From NCBI RefSeq assembly GCF_947631165.1, contig NZ_CANRKH010000001.1:1-64000 (forward strand): a stretch of 64,000 nucleotides of DNA. Reading direction: 5' to 3'. Below the pieces are notes generated by a model. The model saw only the letters and a list, made by a program, of their open reading frames with translations. It was not told the origin of the DNA and ran no database searches. A program made the translations under genes and the position numbers. The stretch is from an uncultured Dysosmobacter sp. (lineage in GTDB: Bacteria > Bacillota > Clostridia > Oscillospirales > Oscillospiraceae). Positions 1 to 7,335 of the stretch are shown piece after piece (positions within the stretch are counted from its first letter, which is position 1; each line of letters starts with the position of its first letter).

Positions 1-1
1 A

Positions 2-76
2 TGGAGGTGACACCCGGATTTGAACCGGGGAATCAGGGTTTTGCAGACCCTTGCCTTACCACTTGGCTATGTCACC
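2..76 (-). tRNA. tRNA-Cys(GCA)
   Basis: Complete 75-nt cloverleaf on the minus strand with anticodon GCA, acceptor GGTGACA/TGTCACC, discriminator U73 (the tRNA-Cys identity base) and an encoded CCA. It is the last tRNA of a five-tRNA run. Confidence 0.96.
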
Positions 77-167
77 ATCGGGGACATCTATATTATATGC
101 GCACCACCAAAAAAAGTCCACATTTATTTGAGATTTCGATGCCCACACTTTCGTGTGGGCATCGATC

Positions 168-243
168 TGGAGCGGGCAACGAGGCTCGAACTCGCTACCT
201 CCACCTTGGCAAGGTGGCGCTCTACCAGATGAGCTATGCCCGC
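168..243 (-). tRNA. tRNA-Gly(GCC)
   Basis: 76-nt minus-strand cloverleaf with anticodon GCC, acceptor GCGGGCA/TGCCCGC, a TTCGAGCC T-loop and encoded CCA. It lies 3 nt downstream of tRNA-Phe in transcription order. Confidence 0.96.
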
Positions 244-246
244 AGG

Positions 247-322
247 TGGTGCCCAGAGCCGGAATCGAACCAGCGACACGTGGATTTTCAGTCCACTGCT
301 CTACCAACTGAGCTATCTGGGC
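247..322 (-). tRNA. tRNA-Phe(GAA)
   Basis: 76-nt minus-strand cloverleaf with anticodon GAA in the loop CTGAAAA, acceptor GCCCAGA/TCTGGGC, A73 and encoded CCA. It is transcribed between tRNA-Asp and tRNA-Gly. Confidence 0.96.
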
Positions 323-407
323 AAATCTTTCGACCCGCCGGAAGGCGCGGCCGGGGAATCGCAACCCCTGAAGGGACCCACGAGATGGCTGCCCATCTCG
401 TGGGAGA

Positions 408-484
408 TGGCGACCCGGAACGGGCTCGAACCGTCGACCTCTAGCGTGACAGGCTAGCGTTCTAACCAACTGAACTACCGGGCC
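408..484 (-). tRNA. tRNA-Asp(GUC)
   Basis: 77-nt minus-strand cloverleaf with anticodon GTC in the loop CTGTCAC, acceptor GGCCCGG/CCGGGTC, G73 (typical of tRNA-Asp) and encoded CCA. Confidence 0.96.
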
Positions 485-493
485 ATATAACTT

Positions 494-570
494 TGGTGGG
501 AACAACTGGACTCGAACCAGTGACCCCCTGCTTGTAAGGCAGGTGCTCTAACCAGCTGAGCTATGCTCCC
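494..570 (-). tRNA. tRNA-Val(UAC)
   Basis: 77-nt minus-strand cloverleaf with anticodon TAC in the loop CTTACAA, acceptor GGGAGCA/TGTTCCC, A73 and encoded CCA. It is the first gene of the tRNA operon, about 25 nt from the expected transcription start. Confidence 0.96.
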
Positions 571-601
571 AAGCTGCCGCACTCGTCAGACGGCAAAAGT
601 T

Positions 602-630
602 ATTATACGCAAAAGGCGCCCATCTGTCAA
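602..630 (-). promoter_or_regulatory. Consensus sigma-A promoter of the tRNA operon
   Basis: The minus strand reads TTGACA, a 17-bp spacer and TATAAT, a perfect match to the housekeeping consensus. It sits just upstream of tRNA-Val, as expected for a stable-RNA promoter. Confidence 0.93.
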
Positions 631-648
631 CCCAAAATCGCAAAAAAT

Positions 649-1539
649 TCAACTTTTTTTCGTCATGCCCGCCAACAGTTTTTCCAGGTCCTCCTCGGTG
701 AATCGCTGCACATTATCGCAGAACTGGCAGCACAGCTCCGCGCCGCCCTGCTGGTCGATAATGGCCCGCAGTTCGTCGGGGCCCAGGCTCACCAGCGCAC
801 GCTCCATCCGCTCCCGGCTGCAATAGCAGCGGTATTCGATGGGGCTGCTCTCCAGGATCTCCAGGTCAAAATCCGACATGACCCTCCGCAGCAGAGACTC
901 TGCGCCGTCATCCTCCGTCAGCAGACCTGTCACGGACCCGGCGGCCATGATGCCGCCCTCCAGCTTGGCGATGACGTCCTCGCCGGCCCCCGGCAGCAGC
1001 TGGATGAGATAGCCGCCTGCCGCCAGCACGCTCTGATCCCGGTCCACCAGCACACCCAAGCCGCAGGCCGTGGGGATCTGCTCGGATTCCACGAAATACG
1101 CCGCCAGGTCCTCGGCGATCTCACCGCCCAGCAATCCCACGCTGCCCACATAGGGCTCTTTCATGTTCAGGTCCCGGATCACAGTCAGGGTCCCGTCGCA
1201 GCCCACAGCGGCGCCCACGTCCAGCTTGCCGTCCGGCCGCAGAGGCAGGTCCACCTGGGGCTGGTCCACGGTGCCGCGGACATTGCCCTGGTTGTCCGAC
1301 ACTGCCAGAACGGTCCCCAGCGGGCCGCCGCCCTTGATCTGCAGCGTCACACTGGCACCGTCGCCTTTCAGTGCGTTGCCCATCATGGACACCGCCGCCA
1401 AGGCCCGGCCCAGGGCCGCTGTGGCCACAGGCAGAGTCTTGTGAATCTGCCGCGCCCGCTCCGTCAGCTGCCGGGTCGATACCGCCACCGCCTTCACGCA
1501 GCCATCTCTGCTGATGGCCCGCACCAATTGATCGCTCAT
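649..1539 (-). CDS. hslO: Hsp33 redox-regulated chaperone
   Basis: Cytoplasmic holdase chaperone activated when oxidative stress ejects its zinc. The 296-residue protein has the Hsp33 fold and the family C-terminal zinc site: CxC at residues 238/240 and CxxC at 271/274. An extra Cys270 precedes the second pair. The ATG at 1537-1539 was chosen because GGAG lies about 9 nt upstream; an in-frame upstream extension has no ribosome site and runs into the previous gene's tail. It is the third gene of an apparent operon after the yerC-like regulator and a methyltransferase, 102 nt behind the latter. Confidence 0.93.
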   Translation of the reverse strand: MSDQLVRAISRDGCVKAVAVSTRQLTERARQIHKTLPVATAALGRALAAVSMMGNALKGDGASVTLQIKGGGPLGTVLAVSDNQGNVRGTVDQPQVDLPLRPDGKLDVGAAVGCDGTLTVIRDLNMKEPYVGSVGLLGGEIAEDLAAYFVESEQIPTACGLGVLVDRDQSVLAAGGYLIQLLPGAGEDVIAKLEGGIMAAGSVTGLLTEDDGAESLLRRVMSDFDLEILESSPIEYRCYCSRERMERALVSLGPDELRAIIDQQGGAELCCQFCDNVQRFTEEDLEKLLAGMTKKS

Positions 1540-1641
1540 TTTCAAACGCTCCTTTATATCCCGCCGCAAGGCCTCTAAACCGGGCGGCACGCTCCACCGT
1601 TCCCAGTCCACAGGGCCCCGTATCGAAATCAGCTCTCCGTG

Positions 1642-2397
1642 TCACGCCTGCCCGGGCCGCACCGCCGTCACGATCCAGCGGTCCTCGTCCTTCCGGGGCG
1701 GCCGGCGGGTCATATCACCCCGCACCGTGATCCGCGCAAAGCCCGCGCCGGCCAAAAACGTCCGCAGCTGCTCCTCGCTCCAGGCCCGCTCGCGGTGCTC
1801 CTCAAAGTCCCGCTCCCAGGCGCCGTCCACCTGCTGGCGGAAGAGGTCCACCTGATAGGTGCAGATCTGGCTCTTCTCAGAGAAAAACGTCCGCCAGACA
1901 CAGAAGCTGTCCTTCGTCTCGTCCATATACATCTGCCCGTCCATCCGCCGGAGCTTATAGGGGGAATTGACGTCAAAAACAAACAGTCCTCCGGGCTTTA
2001 GCCAGCGGAAAACCCGGCGGAACGTCTCCTGGATGTCCCGCTCCCGGGTCAGGTAATTCAGGGAGTCCAGGGTCGATACCGCCGCGTCCACCGGCTCAGG
2101 CAGCCGCAGGCGGGGCATGGCCTGATGCACGAACAAAGGCGGCCGCCCGGGAAGGGCCGCCGCTTTCCTCATCGCCTGAGTCAGCATTTCCTCGGAGCCG
2201 TCGGTGGCGGTCACCTCATAGCCCCGCGCCGCCAGCAGACAAGCGATGGTACCGGTGCCGCAGGCCAGGTCCAGCACCGTGCGGACGGGGATGGCACTTT
2301 TTTGAAACAGCCGCTCCAAAAAAGCCGCCCGCTTCCGGTAACTGCCGTCAGCCATCAGGCCGTCATAACTGGAGGCCAATGCGTCGTAGCTGCTCAT
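1642..2397 (-). CDS. Class I SAM-dependent methyltransferase
   Basis: 251-residue cytoplasmic protein with a Rossmann-type methyltransferase core. Motif I (VLDLACGTGT, residues 41-50) binds SAM, followed by the acidic strand ATDGSEEML and a motif IV-like region near AVSTLDSLNY. The size and the YDxLASxYD N-terminus match the UbiE/COQ5-like small-molecule methyltransferases common in Bacillota. The substrate cannot be read from sequence. Its ATG overlaps the stop of the yerC-like gene (ATGA), so the two are translationally coupled. Confidence 0.85.
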   Translation of the reverse strand: MSSYDALASSYDGLMADGSYRKRAAFLERLFQKSAIPVRTVLDLACGTGTIACLLAARGYEVTATDGSEEMLTQAMRKAAALPGRPPLFVHQAMPRLRLPEPVDAAVSTLDSLNYLTRERDIQETFRRVFRWLKPGGLFVFDVNSPYKLRRMDGQMYMDETKDSFCVWRTFFSEKSQICTYQVDLFRQQVDGAWERDFEEHRERAWSEEQLRTFLAGAGFARITVRGDMTRRPPRKDEDRWIVTAVRPGQA

Positions 2398-2690
2398 TTC
2401 TTCTTGGCCTTGGTCCGCTCAAATAGCTTGGCATAAGCACCGGTGCCATAGCTGAGGGAGCGGTTCACCCGGCTGATGGTGGCGCTGGAGGCGCCGGTGC
2501 GCTCCAGGATCTCGTTGTAGATCATGCCGTCGTCCAGCAGGGAGGCCACCTCAAACCGCTGCTCCATGGACCGCAGCTCTGAAACCGTGCACAGGTCCTG
2601 GAAGAAGTCATAGCACTCCTGCTCGTCCTTCAACTGCAGGATAGCCTTGTAAAGCTGGTCGTTCTTCTCTTTTTTGCCGATCTTGACCAT
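2394..2690 (-). CDS. TrpR-like YerC/YecD family regulator
   Basis: 98-residue protein matching the YerC/YecD family, whose DNA-binding domain resembles the Trp repressor. The stretch ending TGASSATISRVNRSL (about residues 65-80) is the helix-turn-helix, preceded by the family block covering LCTVSELRSMEQR. The start is ATG 2688-2690, 8 nt after AGGAG; a GTG three codons upstream would overlap that ribosome site. It is first in the operon with the methyltransferase and hslO. The effector is unknown. Confidence 0.85.
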   Translation of the reverse strand: MVKIGKKEKNDQLYKAILQLKDEQECYDFFQDLCTVSELRSMEQRFEVASLLDDGMIYNEILERTGASSATISRVNRSLSYGTGAYAKLFERTKAKKK

Positions 2691-2747
2691 GTTGAACACT
2701 CCTTCTAGGCTGCGGCTCCGCGCCGCCCTGTTATCCGCATAATTTAT

Positions 2748-2776
2748 ATTTTAGCATTGCAGTGCGTGAAAGTAAA
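2748..2776 (-). promoter_or_regulatory. Promoter of the yerC-methyltransferase-hslO operon
   Basis: The minus strand reads TTTACT, a 17-bp spacer and TAAAAT, about 55 nt upstream of the yerC-like start. It is the only good sigma-A match in the gap. Confidence 0.6.
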
Positions 2777-2872
2777 GGCCCTTCCCGGCAAAATTTTCGC
2801 AGCGAATATCCGCCGCACCTTGCCCTGTCCCTCCGCATAGGCTGGGGCAAAGAATGGAGAGGAGTGCGCCCC

Positions 2873-3583
2873 ATGAGAGTGTCGCTGGCGGAGTTACACA
2901 CAGAGCCATTCACCGCGGAGCGGGAGTGGACGGTGGAGGGCGTTCCAGTGCTGACAGCGGCAGTTTCGGTGCCCCGGCCGGAGCCGCTGGCAGACGCCGT
3001 GTCCCGCCGGATCCACCGCTACTATCAGGCCCAGTGCCGGGCCTATCTCCGCTACTGCGAGCGGTGTCTGCTGCCCCAGGCTGAGGCGGAATACCGGGCC
3101 GCTCTGGCCGCCAGCTCCCCGCTCCCCTTCTTCCGGGCGGAGCTGGGTTATCGGGTGACTTACAACGAGGGCGGCTTTTGGAGCCTGTATACCCAGTCCC
3201 GGGAACCCGCCCTGGCGGGGCCGCCCCTGCTGACCCGCCGTGGGGACACCTGGGACCTGACGGCGGGATATCCCGTGCCGCTGGCAGACTTTTTCCCGCC
3301 CCGCAGTCCCTGGAAGCGGCGGCTGCGGGAGCTGGCCGTTGCGGAGATCCAGCGGCGGGAGCAGGCGGGAGCGGCCCGGTACCGGGAAGGGTGGCGCAAA
3401 AGCCTGCGCCGCTCTTTCAATGCCCAGAACTATTATCTGACGGCGGAGGGACTGGTCTTTTTCTTCCCCATGTACGCCCTGGCTCCCCCGGCGGAGGGAA
3501 TCCCCGCCTTCACCCTGCCCTACGGCAGCCAGGGCCTTCGCGCTCCGGCCCCGCCTCCCACCGTACATAGTCAGCACAGTTGA
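2873..3583 (+). CDS. DUF3298 (RsiV-like C-terminal domain) protein
   Basis: 236-residue protein resembling the DUF3298 domain found at the C-terminus of RsiV-type anti-sigma factors. Supporting segments are an early PVLTAAVSVPRP strand, the long helix with paired Cys, and the closing block from ITAEGLVFFFP-like residues to PAFTLPYG that is typical of the family. No signal peptide or membrane segment is visible, so it is probably cytoplasmic. The ATG at 2873 follows GGAGAGGAG. Upstream in-frame codons lack a ribosome site. The last codons lie inside a long hairpin (3567-3620). The function is unknown. Confidence 0.7.
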   Translation: MRVSLAELHTEPFTAEREWTVEGVPVLTAAVSVPRPEPLADAVSRRIHRYYQAQCRAYLRYCERCLLPQAEAEYRAALAASSPLPFFRAELGYRVTYNEGGFWSLYTQSREPALAGPPLLTRRGDTWDLTAGYPVPLADFFPPRSPWKRRLRELAVAEIQRREQAGAARYREGWRKSLRRSFNAQNYYLTAEGLVFFFPMYALAPPAEGIPAFTLPYGSQGLRAPAPPPTVHSQHS

Positions 3584-3620
3584 AAAAGAGCTTGTGCTTC
3601 TTTTCAACTGTGCCGACTAT
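3567..3620. repeat. Long perfect-type hairpin overlapping a stop codon
   Basis: Two 20-nt arms (3567-3586 and 3601-3620) pair at 19 of 20 positions around a 14-nt loop. The left arm contains the TGA stop of the DUF3298 gene. No T-run follows on the plus strand. It lies between convergent genes and may be a mobile palindrome or an mRNA 3'-end stabiliser. Confidence 0.75.
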
Positions 3621-3650
3621 AAAAAGCCGCCGTCCGGCTGAGCGGCGGCT
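3621..3650 (-). terminator. Rho-independent terminator of the first AGCS gene
   Basis: AGCCGCCG and CGGCGGCT arms around a 10-nt loop, followed on the minus strand by TTTTT. It is located 15 nt after the symporter stop. Confidence 0.8.
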
Positions 3651-3664
3651 TGCGCTCACAGCTT

Positions 3665-5071
3665 TTATTTGAGGGACTTGTGTCTGCCCACGACCTTTGT
3701 CACGATGCCGGTGAGGGCAAACAGGGCGATGGCGTTGGGGATGACCATCAGGTTGTTGAACATATCGGTCAGCTCCCACACCAGGTCGTTGCTCATCAGG
3801 GTCCCCAGGAAGATGAACACCAGCGCAATGGCGGAGTAGACCTTGGCGGCCTTCTTTCCAAAAAGATAAATGACATTGATCTTGCCGAACATATTCCAGC
3901 TCAGCACCGTAGAAAAGGCGAAGAAGAACAGGCACACCGCCACGAAGATGGCGCCAAAATTCTCGCCGAACACCACGCCGAAGGCCGTTTGGGCCAGATT
4001 GGCCTTGCCGATGGTCTCCGTGACGGCACCGGTATAGCCGCCTGCCAGAATGCCGTCGCTGGTGTACAGAGTGGAGATGATGACCAGGGCGTTGAGGGTC
4101 AGCACCACAAAGGTATCGATGAACACACCGATCATGGCTACCACGCCCTGATCGTGAGGATCGGCAACATTGGCCTGAGCATGGGCGTGGGGCGTGGAGC
4201 CCATACCGGCCTCGTTGGAGAACAATCCCCGCTTGGCGCCTTGGCTGACGGCAGTCTTGATGGCGTAGCCAAAGCCGCCGCCAATGATGGCCTGGGGCTG
4301 GAAGGCATACTTGAAGATCATGCCGAAGGTGGCGGGCACATACTTGATCCGGGCGACGAGCACCACCAGGCCGCCCAGCAGGAAGATGGCGGCCATGACG
4401 GGCACGATCTTCTCTGTGACAGCAGCCAGCCGCTGTACGCCGCCCAGGAAGATCACGCCGCAGATGACCACCAGCACCACGCCCACGATCCACGCGGGGA
4501 TGCCGAAGGCCGTCTCAAAGGTGGAGCCGATGGAGTTGGACTGCACCATGCAGCCCATGAAGCCCAGGGCCAGAATGATGGCCACAGCGAAGAAGCCCGC
4601 CAGAAACTTGCCGAAGGCCCCCTTGAAGGCGGTGGTGATGTAGTAGACAGGGCCGCCATGGATGGTGCCGTCCTCGTCCACTTTCCGGGTCGCCAGGGCC
4701 AGGGTCGCCTCCGCGTAAATGGTGGCCATGCCGAAGAAAGCGATGATCCACATCCAGAAAATGGCGCCGGGGCCGCCGGTGAGGATCGCGCCGGAAGCGC
4801 CCACGATGTTGCCGGTACCCACCTGGGCGGCGATGGCGGTGGCCAGCACCTGGAAGGAGCTCATGCCGCTCTCCTGCCTGCCGCCCCGCAGGGACAGGTT
4901 GCCAAAAACCCTCCGCATGCCCTCGCCGAAGCAGCGGACCTGGACGAAGCCGGTCTTGACGGAATACCACAGGCCCACCGCGATCAGCAGAAAAACCAGG
5001 ATATAGCTGGACAGATAGTTGTTGATGTCGCATACGATGGGATACAGCGCGTTTTCGATAGATTGGATCAT
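3665..5071 (-). CDS. Sodium:amino-acid (alanine/glycine) symporter, AGCS family
   Basis: 468-residue polytopic membrane protein with about 11 hydrophobic segments. It carries the AGCS signature GTGNIVG at residues 85-91 and the family block KRGLFSNEAGMGSTPHAHA in the middle. Family members import alanine or glycine with Na+. The ATG at 5069-5071 follows GGAGGAGAG; the longer in-frame extension would run into the leader terminator. A tandem glycine riboswitch with a terminator precedes it, so glycine is the likely substrate. A terminator follows directly, making it monocistronic. Confidence 0.93.
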   Translation of the reverse strand: MIQSIENALYPIVCDINNYLSSYILVFLLIAVGLWYSVKTGFVQVRCFGEGMRRVFGNLSLRGGRQESGMSSFQVLATAIAAQVGTGNIVGASGAILTGGPGAIFWMWIIAFFGMATIYAEATLALATRKVDEDGTIHGGPVYYITTAFKGAFGKFLAGFFAVAIILALGFMGCMVQSNSIGSTFETAFGIPAWIVGVVLVVICGVIFLGGVQRLAAVTEKIVPVMAAIFLLGGLVVLVARIKYVPATFGMIFKYAFQPQAIIGGGFGYAIKTAVSQGAKRGLFSNEAGMGSTPHAHAQANVADPHDQGVVAMIGVFIDTFVVLTLNALVIISTLYTSDGILAGGYTGAVTETIGKANLAQTAFGVVFGENFGAIFVAVCLFFFAFSTVLSWNMFGKINVIYLFGKKAAKVYSAIALVFIFLGTLMSNDLVWELTDMFNNLMVIPNAIALFALTGIVTKVVGRHKSLK

Positions 5072-5090
5072 GATGCAGTCTCTCCTCCAG

Positions 5091-5118
5091 AAAATAAAAA
5101 GAGCGGCAACAGCCGCTC
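5091..5118 (-). terminator. Expression-platform terminator of glycine riboswitch 1
   Basis: GAGCGGC and GCCGCTC arms around a 4-nt loop, then a minus-strand run TTTTTATTTT. It lies between the second glycine aptamer and the symporter ribosome site, where a riboswitch-controlled terminator should be. Confidence 0.88.
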
Positions 5119-5165
5119 TGGAAAAGCAAGACAGCACACGCGCAAAAGCGCCCGCGCTTCTCTAC

Positions 5166-5320
5166 TCTGTCCTTTTACCTGAGAGATTCAGCGGCCAGGC
5201 CGCCTTGCACCTTCGGTACTCGTCATTGAGCTTCTCCAGAGCCACATCCGTCTTTAGTCCCCACCCGGCCACTCCGGGTGCCTGAGAGTTTTACTCCTTC
5301 GGCAGGCTTTCGCCATTTCC
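5166..5320 (-). promoter_or_regulatory. Tandem glycine riboswitch (gcvT motif) 1
   Basis: Two glycine aptamers in series on the minus strand. The first contains GGCGAAAGCCTGCCGAAGG and ends AAAACTCTCAGGC. The second contains GAGTACCGAAGGTGCAAGG and ends CTGAATCTCTCAGG. These are the conserved blocks of the gcvT-type glycine riboswitch. It sits between a promoter and a terminator hairpin ahead of the AGCS symporter. Whether glycine turns the gene on or off cannot be decided by eye. Confidence 0.95.
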
Positions 5321-5357
5321 CTAAAAACTTCACATGCCGTTCTTCAGTTGTAGTATT

Positions 5358-5386
5358 ACCTTAACACCCCGCCGAAAGAATGTCAA
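5358..5386 (-). promoter_or_regulatory. Promoter of riboswitch 1/AGCS unit
   Basis: The minus strand has TTGACA, a 17-bp spacer and TAAGGT about 40 nt before the first aptamer. The second AGCS unit has the same TTGACATTC start at the same distance, with -10 TAATGT, which supports the assignment. Confidence 0.7.
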
Positions 5387-5459
5387 TTGCATGTTTTTAC
5401 AAATCAGCCATCTCTCCATAGCGCACATTTGTCCTTATCAGGGAAAAGCGGCGCAGGCA

Positions 5460-5494
5460 AAAGCGCCGCCCACAGAAAGCGGGCGGCGCTTTTC
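5460..5494 (-). terminator. Terminator after the second AGCS gene
   Basis: AAGCGCCGCCC and GGGCGGCGCTT arms around a 9-nt loop, followed on the minus strand by TTGCC; 8 nt after the stop. Confidence 0.85.
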
Positions 5495-5501
5495 CATTTC
5501 A

Positions 5502-6913
5502 TCATTGCAGGTTGCTCTTGTCGCCGAAGTACTTCTTGGTCTCGGCGGCCACCACGCCGGACAGGGCGAAGAGGCCGATGAAGTTGGGGATGGCCATCAG
5601 GCCGTTGAAGGTATCCGCCACATCCCACACAAAGCTGAGGGGGGACACGCAGCCAACCACTACCACGACGATGAAGATCACCTGGAAGGCCCGAACGCCC
5701 TTGCTGCCAAAGAGGTACTGGACACAGCGGGTCCCGTACAGGGACCAGCCCAGCACTGTGGAGAAGGCGAAGAGCATCAGGGCCACAGCCACAAACAGGG
5801 CGGCGAACTTCTCGCCGAATACCGTGGCCAGGGCGGCGGTGATCAGCTCGCTGCCGGGCTTGGTGCCGAAGCCGATGTCGATGCCGCTGACGATGATGGT
5901 CATGGCAGTCAGGGTGCAGATGACGATGGTGTCGGCAAAGACCTCAAAGATGCCGTACAGACCCTGCTGCACGGGGCCTTTAGTGTCAGCTGCCGCATGA
6001 GCGATGGCCGCAGAGCCGAGGCCCGCCTCATTGGAAAAGGCGCTGCGCCGCAGGCCCCAGATGATGGTCTGCTTCAGAACGATGCCGGTGGAGGCACCGA
6101 ACATGGCCTGAGGCGTGAAAGCGGTGCTGAATATCTTGACAAAGGCGTCGCCCAGGCTGCCGATGTTGACGATCACCACGATCAGGGTAAAAAGAATGTA
6201 GAATATGCTCATGAAGGGGATCAGCATCTCCGTCACAGAGCCGATGCGCTTGATGCCGCCCAGCAGGATCACGGCGATCAGCACCGCCAGACCGATGCCC
6301 AGGACCCATTTCAAGATCAGCTCCGTCTGAGCGGAGATGGCGGTGAAGGCGGTGACAGCGCCGATAACAGAGCCGGTGATGCTGTTGACCTGAGACATGT
6401 TGCCGATGCCGAAGGAGGCCAGGGTCGCAAACACGGCAAACAGCACCGCCAGCCACTTCCAGTTTTTGCCCAGGCCCTTGGAGATGTAATACATGGGACC
6501 GCCGACCCAATCGCCTTTGTCGTCCCGCTCCCGGTACTTGATGGCCAGCACGATCTCAGAGTATTTGGTGATCATGCCCACCAGGGCCGCCAGCCACAGC
6601 CAGAACACCGCACCGTAGCCGCCCAGGGCGATGGCCTGAGAGGTACCCACGATGTTGCCGTGCCCACGGTGGCGGACAGGGCGGTGGTCACCGCCTGCCG
6701 GGGCGTCACGGCTCCCTCGCCTGCCTCCTGCTTCTGAAAGATCTTGCCCACCGTGTTTTTCATGGCATGGCCGAAGCGGGTAAACTGAATGCCGCCGTTG
6801 CGGACCGTCAGAAACGCACCGCCCAGGATGGCAAAAGGCAGGAAGGTGTACATCCACGCGAAGTCGTTCAGTGGTCCGGAGATAAACGATACAATGCTGT
6901 TAAAAATTCCCAT
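5502..6913 (-). pseudogene. AGCS sodium:amino-acid symporter, one-base frameshift
   Basis: A second AGCS symporter of about 470 residues, with the family block RRSAFSNEAGLGSAAIAHAAA and conserved C-terminal membrane helices. Residues up to ATVGT are read from the ATG at 6911-6913 (after AGAGGAAG). The rest (NIVGTSQAIALGG onward) lies in another frame. One base is missing at about 6658: ACGGCAAC stands where ACGGGCAAC would restore the universal GTGNIVG signature. Everything else is intact, so this is either a very recent mutation or a homopolymer sequencing error. Its own glycine riboswitch precedes it and a terminator follows. Confidence 0.88.
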
Positions 6914-6946
6914 GATCTTTCTTCCTCTCTCGCTTTCAGAAAACGG

Positions 6947-6982
6947 CAAAAAACGGGAGCCGCGCAGAATGACGCGGCTCCC
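6947..6982 (-). terminator. Expression-platform terminator of glycine riboswitch 2
   Basis: GGGAGCCGCG and CGCGGCTCCC arms around an 8-nt loop, followed on the minus strand by GTTTTTTG. It lies between aptamer 2 and the second AGCS start. Confidence 0.9.
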
Positions 6983-7031
6983 GGACAAATCAGCAGCCTC
7001 CTCCGGCGGCCGGACCGCCAGCGGAACACAT

Positions 7032-7180
7032 CTCTGTCCTTTTACCTGAGAGATTCAGCGGCCAGACCGCCTTGCACCTTCGGTACTCAAAATGAGCTTC
7101 TCCAGAGCCACATCCATCCTTAGTCCCCGCCCGTCTCCGGGCGCCTGAGAGTTTTACTCCTTCGGCAGGCTTTCGCCATT
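7032..7180 (-). promoter_or_regulatory. Tandem glycine riboswitch (gcvT motif) 2
   Basis: It has the same architecture as riboswitch 1 and is nearly identical in both aptamers, including GGCGAAAGCCTGCCGAAGG, AAAACTCTCAGGC, the ACCGAAGGTGCAAGGCGG block and CTGAATCTCTCAGG. It precedes the frameshifted AGCS gene. The leader is far more similar between the two units than the proteins are. Confidence 0.95.
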
Positions 7181-7220
7181 CCCCTAAGAACTTCCTATGC
7201 CGTTTTTCAATTGTAGCTTT

Positions 7221-7249
7221 ACATTATCACGTTAAAGCAGGAATGTCAA
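7221..7249 (-). promoter_or_regulatory. Promoter of riboswitch 2/AGCS unit
   Basis: Minus strand TTGACA, 17-bp spacer, TAATGT, in the same position relative to the aptamer as in the first unit. Confidence 0.72.
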
Positions 7250-7335
7250 TTGCGTATTTGTACAAATGTCCGCCTGCCAGCGACACACATTTTATATATG
7301 CCTCCAGCAGCAAACACGCAGCGATCCATTTTTTA

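Noticed and set aside
1-505. Long open frames on both strands across the tRNA cluster
   Set aside because: They read straight through five well-formed tRNA genes and have no ribosome site.
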